Shown one piece after another: positions 1 through 7,068 of a stretch of 9,358 nucleotides of DNA. This DNA comes from Nitrospirota bacterium (GTDB taxonomy: Bacteria; Nitrospirota; Thermodesulfovibrionia; Thermodesulfovibrionales; JdFR-85), in contig JAADGU010000025.1 of assembly GCA_013152195.1 (NCBI GenBank), forward strand, positions 1 to 9,358, in the 5' to 3' direction. The position numbers and the translations under genes were made by a program. Below the pieces are notes generated by a model, which made no database searches, was not told the DNA's origin, and saw only the letters and a list, made by a program, of their open reading frames with translations. Positions within the stretch are counted from its first letter, which is position 1; each line of letters begins with the position of its first letter.

Positions 1-11
1 ATAGGTGTTAA

Positions 12-617
12 ATGAAGAGATATATTCTTGCAATAACCGGGGCAACCGGTCCTGTCATGGGGTTGAGAATACTTGAGAGACTGGTTGAGGACTCCGAGGT
101 TCATCTTATCCTTTCAGAGCCGGCCGTCTCAATAATAAAGGAAGAGGTGGGTCTTGATCTTTCGGAGAAGCCGGAAGCGATGCTGAGGAGCTGGCTTAAG
201 GAGAAAAGGTCAGCCGGGGCTTCTTTTGACGGGTTTTTTGTACATAACGGGAAAAATCTATGGGCTCCTGTCTCAAGTGGTTCCTTTCAGGTCGATGCGA
301 TGTTCATAGTTCCCTGCACCATGAAGACCCTTTCGGCAATAGCAAACGGATATGCCAACAGCCTTATAGAGAGGGCTGCCGATGTTTCAATAAAAGAGGG
401 CAGACCCCTTATCCTTTCTCCCCGGGAGACCCCCCTCAGTGCCATCCACCTTGAAAACATGCTCAAGCTTGCAAGGCTTGGCGTGAAAATAGTGCCTCCT
501 GTTGCCGGTTTTTACAGCAAGCCGGAAAGCATTGATGATATGGTCGATTTTATGGCAGGAAAGGTGCTTGATCAGATGCGTATTGACCATGACCTGTATA
601 AGAGGTGGCAGCAGTAA
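12..617 (+). CDS. ubiX: UbiX-family flavin prenyltransferase
   Basis: This 201-residue protein matches the usual length and layout of UbiX/Pad1. These soluble enzymes join a dimethylallyl group to FMN, making the prenylated FMN cofactor used by UbiD decarboxylases. Visible signatures are the N-terminal nucleotide-binding loop GATGPVMGLRILE (residues 10-22, equivalent to the family GASGAIYGLRLL), the SSGSF stretch (89-93), the PCTMKTL segment (101-107), the NSLIERAADV helix (116-125) and the PRETPLS motif (137-143). The ATG at 12 has an AGGTG ribosome binding site just upstream. A TGA overlaps it (ATGA), so a preceding gene may end here and be translationally coupled. The gene converges on a UbiD-type gene, its probable client. 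A role in menaquinone synthesis (a MqnM-like partner) is inferred; other UbiD substrates are possible. Confidence 0.93.
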   Translation: MKRYILAITGATGPVMGLRILERLVEDSEVHLILSEPAVSIIKEEVGLDLSEKPEAMLRSWLKEKRSAGASFDGFFVHNGKNLWAPVSSGSFQVDAMFIVPCTMKTLSAIANGYANSLIERAADVSIKEGRPLILSPRETPLSAIHLENMLKLARLGVKIVPPVAGFYSKPESIDDMVDFMAGKVLDQMRIDHDLYKRWQQ

Positions 618-642
618 GTCAAACTTGCAGAACGCGCCGGGT

Positions 643-825
643 TCAGGCCCTGTTGCAGGGCCTCAGCGCAATCCTCTCCCACATCTCTTCAGTGAGATCA
701 TCAATATACTCACTGATAGTAAAGGTTTTGCTGCACTCCGTGCAGCAGAGCTTTGCCGTCCGTCAGCCGATATAAAGCTTCAGCTCAGCATTACAGTTTC
801 TGCAAACAGGTTTCTTCTCTTCCAA
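643..825 (-). CDS. Candidate small selenoprotein with two CxxC motifs (UGA at codon 21)
   Basis: Read on the minus strand, this stretch encodes about 60 residues if the TGA at 765-763 is read through. It has CRNC (C8, C11), then UGA at codon 21 followed by RTAKL, then CCTEC (C27, C28, C31), and a C-terminal half containing YIDDLTEEMWE and ending PCNRA. Both sides of the UGA are protein-like and in the same frame, and the UGA sits where a further cysteine would suit a zinc or redox site. A stem-loop just downstream fits a bacterial SECIS (separate entry). From memory the layout resembles the NCBI family called dual CXXC motif small (seleno)protein; I could not verify this. Function is unknown; redox or metal binding is inferred. 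The weak point is the start. The only reasonable in-frame start is TTG at 825-823, with GGAG at 839-836, and it lies in an octamer repeat array. The gene lies 59 bp after ubiD on the same strand. The alternative is a nonsense-mutated or 5'-truncated pseudogene. Confidence 0.6.
645..663. terminator. 8-bp hairpin over the stop codon of the small selenoprotein candidate
   Basis: AGGCCCTG (645-652) and CAGGGCCT (656-663) form a perfect 8-bp stem with a 3-nt loop. The hairpin lies between the convergent ends of ubiX and the small minus-strand gene and covers the last codons and first stop base of the latter. Neither side is followed by a U-tract, so an intrinsic terminator is possible but not typical; it could instead protect a transcript end. 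Confidence 0.35.
721..754 (-). promoter_or_regulatory. Candidate bacterial SECIS element
   Basis: Downstream of the in-frame UGA (765-763), the transcript can fold into a perfect 8-bp upper helix, UGCUGCAC (747-740) with GUGCAGCA (736-729), closed by a GGA triloop (739-737). A lower 4-bp helix AAAG (754-751) with CUUU (724-721) encloses a 3x4 internal loop. The apical loop starts 23 nt after the UGA and begins with G. The known bacterial SECIS model asks for about 16-37 nt and a G in the first two loop positions. The fold is seen directly; SelB binding is inferred. Confidence 0.5.
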
Positions 826-875
826 CTCTCCAGGTCTCCAGGTTTCTATATCTCCATTACTCCATCACTCCATCA
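820..875. repeat. Short tandem octamer array
   Basis: Seven 8-bp units run in phase. The clear copies are CTCCAGGT twice (828-843), CTCCATTA (852-859) and CTCCATCA twice (860-875). A degenerate unit TTCTATAT lies in the middle and TTCCAACT stands at the left edge. The 8-bp period is not a multiple of three, which argues against coding. The array fills most of the gap between the ubiD stop and the downstream small minus-strand gene, and overlaps that gene's putative TTG start. Confidence 0.7.
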
Positions 876-884
876 ACTCTATTA

Positions 885-2327
885 TCAAAACCCATACTCC
901 TTCCATCTCTCATCCACAAGCTTTCTTATCTCCGGCGTCATTACAACGTCATCCGGCCACTCACGTGTAAAGCCCTCTGTTTTCCATTTCTTTGTGGCAT
1001 CTATGCCCATCTTGCCTCCGTAAGCAGGTATCCGTGAGGCGTGCTCAAGCACATCCAGCGGGCCCTCAAGTATCACAACGTCCCTCGAGGGGTCGACATT
1101 GTTGCCTAACCTCCACACGACTTCACCAGGGTCCTGGACATTGACCCAGCTGTCAACTATCAGGATCATCTTCGTGAAACTCATCTGCCCCATTCCCCAT
1201 AGCGCATACATTACCTTACGCGCATGTCCGGGGTAGCGTTTGTCAATGGATATGATGGCAATATTGTGAAATACGCCCTCAACCGGCAGGTTCATATCAA
1301 TGACCTCGGGAAGCTGTTTCTTCAGGAGGGGTAAAAATATCCTTTCCGTGGCCTTTGCCATGTAGCAGTCTTCCATCGGAGGCTTGCCAACGATTGTTGC
1401 AGGATAGATTGCATCCCTGCGGTGAGTTATACAGGTTATGTGGAAGACCGGAAATTCATCTTTTAATGAGTAGTATCCTGTATGGTCACCAAATGGACCC
1501 TCAACCTTCCTCTCTTTTGGCGTACAATAACCTTCAAGCACTATCTCTGCGTTTGCTGGGACCTCAAGGTCTACAGTCTCGCATTTAACGAGCTCGACCG
1601 GAGATTTTCTTAAAAACCCGGCAAAGAGCATCTCGTCTATACCCTCCGGGAGCGGGGCTGTTGAAGAATACATGACTGCAGGGTCAGCCCCTATGGCAAC
1701 AGCCACTTCCAGTCTTTTGCCCAGCTTTTCTGCCTTGCGGTAATGCCTTGCCCCATCCTTATGCATATGCCAGTGCATCCCTGTTGTCTTTGAATCATAG
1801 ACCTGCATACGGTACATCCCGCAGTTACGCTCACCGGTTTCCGGGTCCTTTGTGAAGACCATTGGAAGGGTTATAAACCTTCCACCATCCTCAGGCCATG
1901 TCTTGAGTACCGGGAAGATGTCGAGAGAGGGGTTTTCCCGTACAATCACTTCTTTACAGGCCCCATTCTTTACATATTTAGGAAGAAAATCACTCAACTG
2001 CTTGAGTTTTGGCAGGGCCTTTAGCTTTTGCATGAAATTCGTGGGGATCTCCGGTTCCAGAAACTCGAGAATCTCCCTGCCGATATCGTCAAGGTTTTCA
2101 ACCTCAAGGGCAAGGTTCATCCGTTCGTACGAGCCGAAGAGATTTACAATACACGGGAATTTTGCTCCCCTCGGTTTTTCAAAGAGTAGGGCGGGGCCAC
2201 CAGCCTTTACCACACGATCGTTAATCTCTGCAATCTCAAAGACAGGGTCAACCTCAGCAGTTATCCTCTTCAACAATCCTCTTTTTTCAAGAAGGGTTAT
2301 GAATTCCCTCAGGTCTTTATATGCCAT
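885..2327 (-). CDS. ubiD: UbiD-family prenyl-FMN-dependent decarboxylase
   Basis: At 480 residues this is a full-length UbiD-type carboxy-lyase. The family decarboxylates aromatic or unsaturated acids using prenylated FMN plus a divalent and a monovalent metal ion. Diagnostic segments are NCGMYRMQ (168-175, cofactor and metal region), MHWHMHKDGARHY (184-196), AIGADPAV (211-218), the acidic block from EIVLEGY (261-267) to EGPFGDHTGYY (276-286), and PMEDCYMAKATERI (317-330). The ATG at 2327 has a strong AGGAGG at 2338-2333. The stop is TGA followed in frame by TAA and TAG, which would limit damage from UGA readthrough if the cell inserts selenocysteine. Its likely cofactor source, UbiX, is encoded convergently. 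Decarboxylation in menaquinone synthesis (a MqnL-like step) is the best guess, but the substrate cannot be read from sequence. The small selenoprotein candidate follows on the same strand. Confidence 0.93.
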   Translation of the reverse strand: MAYKDLREFITLLEKRGLLKRITAEVDPVFEIAEINDRVVKAGGPALLFEKPRGAKFPCIVNLFGSYERMNLALEVENLDDIGREILEFLEPEIPTNFMQKLKALPKLKQLSDFLPKYVKNGACKEVIVRENPSLDIFPVLKTWPEDGGRFITLPMVFTKDPETGERNCGMYRMQVYDSKTTGMHWHMHKDGARHYRKAEKLGKRLEVAVAIGADPAVMYSSTAPLPEGIDEMLFAGFLRKSPVELVKCETVDLEVPANAEIVLEGYCTPKERKVEGPFGDHTGYYSLKDEFPVFHITCITHRRDAIYPATIVGKPPMEDCYMAKATERIFLPLLKKQLPEVIDMNLPVEGVFHNIAIISIDKRYPGHARKVMYALWGMGQMSFTKMILIVDSWVNVQDPGEVVWRLGNNVDPSRDVVILEGPLDVLEHASRIPAYGGKMGIDATKKWKTEGFTREWPDDVVMTPEIRKLVDERWKEYGF

Positions 2328-2385
2328 GTTATCCTCCTGTTATACCGTCTGCATGAACTCGATAGAGTATTCTTTTCACGGTTAT

Positions 2386-2414
2386 ATTATATATTTACCC
2401 GTCTGTTTTTAGAA
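2386..2414 (-). promoter_or_regulatory. Possible ubiD promoter
   Basis: On the minus strand TATAAT (2391-2386) is a perfect -10 box about 60 bp before the ubiD start. The hexamer 17 bp further upstream (TTCTAA) is a poor -35 match, so support rests on the -10 box and its position in the divergent spacer. Confidence 0.3.
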
Positions 2415-2469
2415 AGAAAGAAAGAATTTAACGGAGTAGAGTGCCGGAGACGGATACTTTCGAAAAAGT

Positions 2470-2499
2470 TTGCCTTTTAGTATGGAATTTCTTTATACT
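2470..2499 (+). promoter_or_regulatory. Possible sigma-70 promoter for the first rhodanese gene
   Basis: TTGCCT (2470-2475) and TATACT (2494-2499) are 18 bp apart and match the consensus at 4 of 6 and 5 of 6 positions. Transcription would start near 2506, leaving a leader of about 160 nt before the rhodanese ATG. In the rest of the 337-bp spacer (2328-2664) I see only a short GAAA run (about 2411-2426) and no convincing gene or riboswitch. Confidence 0.35.
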
Positions 2500-2664
2500 T
2501 TTGCGTGAAACAGAGAAGGGGTTGTAGCTTATACGTCTGGACTCAAATATGAAAGGTGGTGGTAGAGTATGTGAATCTGTATGGCTGCAAAAGAGTATTT
2601 TGTTTGGAGATGTCTTAATAACCCGGGATTAAAAAACTGAAAAACACTATGGAGGTGCTTTGGG

Positions 2665-3162
2665 ATGAGGAACACTTTGAGGGTATTTATGACGGTAGTG
2701 GCACTATTAGCTTTACTATCACCTGCCTATGCGCTTAGCCCGGCGGCAGTAAAAGAGCTTGATGCTGTGTTGAGTCAGGGGCCAGCCAATAAACATTTCC
2801 AGGTTAATGCGAATCAGTTATACAAATGGATTAAGGCAAAGAAAAAGGATTTTCTGCCTGTGGATGTAAGAATGCCTAAAGCTTACAAGGCTGGACACGT
2901 TCCAGGGGCAATCAATATTCCTTACAATGAGATACTCAAGCCTGAAAATCTTAAAAAGCTTCCTAAAGACAAGATACTCGTTCTGTATTGTTACACTGGG
3001 CAGACTCAGAATCTCCCGATAGTAGCCTTGCGTGCACTTGGATATGATGCCCGTGTGCTGTCATTTGGTTATACATCATGGGGAAAAGGTTTCTGGGGTG
3101 GCAATATGATGAAGAGGGCTATTGGTAATGCAGCCAAAATGAAGTTCCCGGTAGAAAAGTAA
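2665..3162 (+). CDS. Exported single-domain rhodanese-like protein
   Basis: This 165-residue protein starts with a signal peptide: MRNTLR, a hydrophobic core to about residue 18, and a likely cleavage after AYA (residue 23). The mature part is one rhodanese fold, with the LPVDVRMPKAYKAGHVPGAINIPY region (64-87) and the loop Cys109-YTGQT followed by the helix that starts NLPIVALRALGYDA. Rhodaneses carry sulfane sulfur on the loop cysteine. This loop lacks the Arg of the canonical CRxGxR(S/T) motif, so substrate or activity may differ from thiosulfate sulfurtransferase. The export signal places it in the periplasm. GGAGGT (2651-2656) lies 8 nt before the ATG. A second exported rhodanese is encoded at 7444. 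Its physiological role, for example in sulfur-compound handling, is inferred only. Confidence 0.88.
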   Translation: MRNTLRVFMTVVALLALLSPAYALSPAAVKELDAVLSQGPANKHFQVNANQLYKWIKAKKKDFLPVDVRMPKAYKAGHVPGAINIPYNEILKPENLKKLPKDKILVLYCYTGQTQNLPIVALRALGYDARVLSFGYTSWGKGFWGGNMMKRAIGNAAKMKFPVEK

Positions 3163-3176
3163 ATCATTAATCTTTG

Positions 3177-3226
3177 GGCAGGGAGGGGAATGTTGCTCCT
3201 CTCCTTGTTCAAAGTAGTCCCCTGCC
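3177..3226 (+). other. Hairpin-forming spacer between rhodanese and GT39 genes
   Basis: GGCAGGG (3177-3183) can pair with CCCTGCC (3220-3226), with a G-rich run facing a CT-rich run inside. No U-tract follows. It might attenuate read-through from the rhodanese gene into the glycosyltransferase gene, but this is weak. Confidence 0.25.
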
Positions 3227-3266
3227 TCTACTCAATCCTGATTACGCAGTTATAAAAGGTAAAAAG

Positions 3267-4982
3267 ATGGATACGGAACGATCTGACATCAAGACAGTGC
3301 CTTATTATCTGATAATTTCATTTTTCACGCTGGCCACGCCTGTAGTTCTTTATTCAATTCGCTTTCTTGACGATAACAGGCTCACCAGGTGGCAGTGGGT
3401 TTTTGCTGATGTCAACGCATTCAGAGTTTTTTTGCTCCTTATTCCCGTTATTATAATCGCCTATGGGTTATCAAAAGTCTCTTTTTTTGATCGCAATCCG
3501 GTCTTCCTTTTTCTCTCCTCCTTTATAATTGCAGCTATCTTCTGGAGTGAGCCTGAGGTAATTGTGGATACCTCGAGATATTTTACGCAGGCCAAGCACC
3601 TGGAACTGTATGGTTTTAAGTATTTCTTTAATGAATGGGGAGGCAATATCCTGGCCTGGACTGATTTGCCCCTTATCCCTTTCCTTTACGGAATTATTCT
3701 TAAGGTTTTTGGGGAACAGAGGATATATATCCAGGCATTCACAACGCTTCTCTTTTCCCTGTCGGTTGTGCTCACATACTTGATCGGCAGGACTCTCTGG
3801 GACGAAGATACGGGTTTTTATGCCGGGCTGCTCATGTTAGGGGTTCCATATCTCTTTGTCCAGATACCATTTATGATGGTCGATGTGCCGACGATGTTCT
3901 TCCTGACACTCTCAATCTTTACTTTTCTCATGGCCCTGGAGTATGGGGGGGCAGTGTGGATAATATCCTCGGCCGTTGCCATATTCCTTGTCTTCTTTTG
4001 CAAGTATTCGACATGGCCGATGCTTTCGGTTCTCTGCATTATACTGCTGGTATACCTGAGAAAGGACAGAAGGACTCCACTTCTCAGGAGCTCTGTAATT
4101 GCCCTGCTTGCAGGATTACTCATCAGCGTGGTGATTTTATTGAAATTTGACTTTTTTTTAGGACAGATTAAATTCCTCTTCAGCTATCAGATGCCCGGGC
4201 TGAGGCGGTGGGGAGAGACCTTTGCATCAACGTTCCTCTTTCAGATACACCCCTTTATTACTGCAGCAGCGTTATATTCCCTCTATGTTGCATTCAGGAA
4301 AAGAGACCTGAAGTATATGATCGTAAGCTATCTGATCTTCCTTGTTCTCCTGTTTCAGATAAGGAGGATACGGTATGTCATCCCGCTGTTGCCAATGCTG
4401 ACATTGATGGCCTCTTACGGACTGAGAAATATCAGGGCCAGGGAAGTCAGGAAGTTTGCAGTTTTCTGTATTATAGGCTCTGCGCTTGTACTGGCCGTAT
4501 CTGTTTATCTTCCTTTCCTGCAGAAATACAGTACAGTAAACCTGAGGGAAGCGGGCAGGTATCTGGATTCGCTTGAAGTCAGGGATGTTGAAGTCTTTAC
4601 CCTGCCGCAGAAGAGGTCTTTTGTTAATCCTGCAGTTGCCGTCCCCATACTGGATCTTTTTACGGACAGGAAGCTTTTGTACAACTATGAGGTGAACAGG
4701 AAGTTTGGACGTCCCATACCGGCAAAAAGACTCGAAAAATCATCCCTGAGATTTACCTGGCTGTACAGGAACCCCCTATATTACAGAAACGGCCTGAAAA
4801 AGGGCCGGACCGGTGCAGTAGTTGTAATATCTCAGAAGGTGGGTCAGCCCCTTCCAGGCTATGTCAGGAAGAGGGTGAGGGGATATCATCTCTCCAGGGT
4901 CTTTAGCACGGCTACGGGGGTATTCAGATACAGGACAATAGTAACGGTCTATGAACGCAACAGGGGTGCCAAGCAGCTTTAA
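3267..4982 (+). CDS. GT39/ArnT-like membrane glycosyltransferase
   Basis: This 571-residue integral membrane protein has about a dozen hydrophobic segments and a polar C-terminal domain (about residues 430-571). Layout and motifs fit the GT-C fold of PMT/ArnT-like enzymes, which move sugars from polyprenyl-phosphate donors to acceptors on the periplasmic side. After the first long hydrophobic segments comes a loop with the acidic EVIVDTSRYFTQAKHLELYG (97-116), where Asp101 is the candidate catalytic acid. TDLPLIPFLYGIILKVFGE (132-150) follows, as in the family. I chose the ATG at 3267, with AAAGGT 6 nt upstream, over an in-frame TTG at 3174 that lacks a binding site and would add 31 unhydrophobic residues. 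The stop abuts the stop of the convergent radical SAM gene. Donor and acceptor are unknown; a surface glycan role is suggested by the nearby family 2 glycosyltransferase. Confidence 0.82.
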   Translation: MDTERSDIKTVPYYLIISFFTLATPVVLYSIRFLDDNRLTRWQWVFADVNAFRVFLLLIPVIIIAYGLSKVSFFDRNPVFLFLSSFIIAAIFWSEPEVIVDTSRYFTQAKHLELYGFKYFFNEWGGNILAWTDLPLIPFLYGIILKVFGEQRIYIQAFTTLLFSLSVVLTYLIGRTLWDEDTGFYAGLLMLGVPYLFVQIPFMMVDVPTMFFLTLSIFTFLMALEYGGAVWIISSAVAIFLVFFCKYSTWPMLSVLCIILLVYLRKDRRTPLLRSSVIALLAGLLISVVILLKFDFFLGQIKFLFSYQMPGLRRWGETFASTFLFQIHPFITAAALYSLYVAFRKRDLKYMIVSYLIFLVLLFQIRRIRYVIPLLPMLTLMASYGLRNIRAREVRKFAVFCIIGSALVLAVSVYLPFLQKYSTVNLREAGRYLDSLEVRDVEVFTLPQKRSFVNPAVAVPILDLFTDRKLLYNYEVNRKFGRPIPAKRLEKSSLRFTWLYRNPLYYRNGLKKGRTGAVVVISQKVGQPLPGYVRKRVRGYHLSRVFSTATGVFRYRTIVTVYERNRGAKQL

Positions 4983-6071
4983 TCAGATCTTCACGTATTC
5001 TTTCAGCAGAGTGGGATACATCGCGGGATTAAAGAGGATGTTTATCATGAAATAACACTCATGTGTACAGAAGCAGCCCTTATCCCTGATTGAACGTACA
5101 ACCTCCCGTGCCTGTGTGGTCTTCAACATCTCTTTAATATCATATCCGTCTTTTCTGACATTGCCGAGTTTCATCTTCGGGGTAAAGGACTCGCAGGGAT
5201 AAACGTCTCCGTCTTCTGTGATGACTATGTTCAACTTGCCTGCATAGCAGGGTATTATCTGCTTGTTCTTTACCTGTGTCTCATAAATAAGTCTTCGCTG
5301 CACGATATCCTGGGCTGCCTTGAGTTTTGCCCCCTTGAACCGATAAGTAGGCGCCTTCTTGTTTCTCATGTCGGATGCCATCTGTTCAATTAGCCTGTTG
5401 TACTTTTCTGTGTCAACCTCTTTCAATGCACCGTCTGAAACATCTCCCCTTATCAGGGAGACAGTATGGGTCTTGATCTTGTCCAGGCCCCCCACGATTT
5501 GCAGGATTTCATCCATATAATCCTGGTTTATTGAACAGAATACAGAGTTTATACCGAGTTCAAAGTTCGGATATTTGTCAATGAGTTCTCCGAGCGCCCT
5601 GTAGGTCGCCATCATCTTCCTGAAACTGCCCTTGACCCCCCGGATTGAGTCGTGTACCTCCTCAGGTCCGTCCAGGGAGAGTTTTATGGTGACGACACTG
5701 TTTTTGCAGAGTTTCAGTATCTTCTCTGCCTGGTTCATTATAACATCAGTCAGTAAGCCGTTGGTTGGAAGAAGGATTATAGCAGGTTTGTTCTGCTCAT
5801 AAAAGACCTTTACTATCTCATAAAGGTCTTTCCTCAGAAATAACTCTCCGCCGGATAAGGCCAGCCAGAGCAGATTTCCCATTGAAGAAGATACCTTTTC
5901 TATCTCTTCGAGTGTCAGTTCAGCAGCCTCTGCGCTTGCGTAGTTGTCTGCAGAGAGGTAGAAGCAGAAAGGACACCTTGCATTGCAGCGCTTGGTCAGA
6001 AACAGGGTGAAGTGGATCGGATTGTGTTTCCAGAATATCGAACCAACATGTCTGAACGGTGAGTAGGACAT
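4983..6071 (-). CDS. Radical SAM protein with SPASM-like C-terminal cysteines
   Basis: This 362-residue protein has the radical SAM cluster motif Cys29-xxx-Cys33-xx-Cys36 (TKRCNARCPFCFY), the SGGE SAM-binding motif (73-76) and a TIM-barrel-like core with LPTNGLL (101-107) and KLSLDG (130-135). The C-terminal part has cysteines at 275, 293, 333, 335 and 339 around DGDVYPCESF, resembling a SPASM/Twitch domain that holds auxiliary iron-sulfur clusters. Family members modify peptides, proteins or small molecules by radical chemistry; no substrate can be named here, and no small precursor-peptide gene is visible next to it. The ATG at 6071 is one base after the stop of the upstream glycosyltransferase, and its ribosome binding site AAAGGA (6084-6079) lies in that gene's last codons, so the two are probably translationally coupled. 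The surroundings suggest glycan or lipid modification, but this is inference. Confidence 0.87.
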   Translation of the reverse strand: MSYSPFRHVGSIFWKHNPIHFTLFLTKRCNARCPFCFYLSADNYASAEAAELTLEEIEKVSSSMGNLLWLALSGGELFLRKDLYEIVKVFYEQNKPAIILLPTNGLLTDVIMNQAEKILKLCKNSVVTIKLSLDGPEEVHDSIRGVKGSFRKMMATYRALGELIDKYPNFELGINSVFCSINQDYMDEILQIVGGLDKIKTHTVSLIRGDVSDGALKEVDTEKYNRLIEQMASDMRNKKAPTYRFKGAKLKAAQDIVQRRLIYETQVKNKQIIPCYAGKLNIVITEDGDVYPCESFTPKMKLGNVRKDGYDIKEMLKTTQAREVVRSIRDKGCFCTHECYFMINILFNPAMYPTLLKEYVKI

Positions 6072-6072
6072 C

Positions 6073-7068
6073 TTAAAATCCTTTCTTTTTTGAGAGGTAA
6101 TGTTTTATCAATCCTGCTATTCCTCCTGTACCTACTGCCAAGGGGTACAGTAACGTATAATATAATGTGGCAAGAAAAGCAAAAAAGAGGCCTTTTGTTT
6201 TGTAATAGGCCCGAATTAGACTTCTGTTTATAAAGATGTTGGTTGCAAATATCAGGGGGATAGGGTAGAGCAACAGGCTGTTCTGTGTGAGTATCCAGAG
6301 TAGCAGAAACACGATATTGAGAAAGAATGATAGCACATTGACCTTCAGCTCAACCGAGGCCGTGCCTGAATCAACGAGGAGGTCCTTATTATTAATAGAG
6401 TATATGGTCCAGAACTTGGATTTTTTGAAGGCATTTTTCATGGATCTCGAAAAAGAGTAATTAAAGATATGTTGTACCAGCAGGTTCGGGTTCATTATCA
6501 GTTTGTATCCCGCCCTCCGTATCCTGTGGCTGTATTCCACGTCTTCAATTATGGGCATGAAGGCTTCCGGAAAGCCCCCGCTCTTTCTGAAGGTTTCGGC
6601 ATCAATGGCCATTGCGTGGGTTGCTATATAATCAGGATTTTCAAGGTTCTTGGTCTCTGAGTAATTAATGAAGACAGACTGAAAAATACTGAAGAACCTG
6701 TTGTCATAAGACATTGGGGTATATGTGCCCCCGACAACTACGTCAGGACCGTTTTCAGCGTATGAAGCACTTGCAATTGAGAGGGCTTCCTCGTTCACGA
6801 TACAATCTGAATCAATGAAGAAGAGGAGCTTGCCATTACTGTTCTGTGCACCGGCATTCCTTGCCTTTGAAGCCCCGGAGCGTTCCTTTAAGGCCACAAG
6901 TTTGCAGGGGAACTTTTTAATGATCTCTATGGAGTTGTCGGCGGAACAGTCATCCACCACAATGACCTCGAAGTTATCGTATCTGGATGAAAAAGCAGCT
7001 TCGAGGCACTTTCCAATAGTTGATTCCCCATTATAGTTGGGTATGATTATAGAGATGAACTCTGACAC
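6073..7068 (-). CDS. Family 2 glycosyltransferase with C-terminal membrane segments
   Basis: This 331-residue protein opens with a GT-A domain: ISIIIPNYNGESTI (5-18), VVDDCSADNS (37-46), KARNAGAQ (68-75), the metal- and nucleotide-sugar-binding FIDSDC (84-89), and the late acidic motif IIEDVEYSHRIRRAGY (173-188). Three hydrophobic stretches (about 244-260, 264-282 and 294-314) anchor the C-terminus, so the catalytic domain likely works at the cytoplasmic membrane face on a lipid-linked acceptor. The start is GTG at 7068, supported by the family-typical N-terminus; no good ribosome binding site precedes it, and a TATAAT lies only 6 nt upstream (7080-7075). It is the first gene of a two-gene operon with the radical SAM gene. 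The sugar and acceptor are unknown. Confidence 0.88.
   Translation of the reverse strand: MSEFISIIIPNYNGESTIGKCLEAAFSSRYDNFEVIVVDDCSADNSIEIIKKFPCKLVALKERSGASKARNAGAQNSNGKLLFFIDSDCIVNEEALSIASASYAENGPDVVVGGTYTPMSYDNRFFSIFQSVFINYSETKNLENPDYIATHAMAIDAETFRKSGGFPEAFMPIIEDVEYSHRIRRAGYKLIMNPNLLVQHIFNYSFSRSMKNAFKKSKFWTIYSINNKDLLVDSGTASVELKVNVLSFFLNIVFLLLWILTQNSLLLYPIPLIFATNIFINRSLIRAYYKTKGLFFAFLATLYYTLLYPLAVGTGGIAGLIKHYLSKKKGF

Noticed and set aside
502..1037. Open frames on the plus strand across the ubiX end and ubiD end
   Set aside because: They overlap two well-supported genes in other frames and have composition of antisense shadow, with no family resemblance.
1852..2412. 186-codon plus-strand open frame
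   Set aside because: It lies antisense to the conserved N-terminal part of ubiD and has no recognisable motif or ribosome binding site.
2549..2632. 27-codon frame starting at ATG 2549 in the spacer before the first rhodanese
   Set aside because: No ribosome binding site of quality, very short, and no recognisable similarity; kept as untranslated leader.
3174..3266. N-terminal extension of the GT39 gene from TTG 3174
   Set aside because: No ribosome binding site at the TTG and the added residues are unlike the family; the ATG at 3267 with AAAGGT is better.
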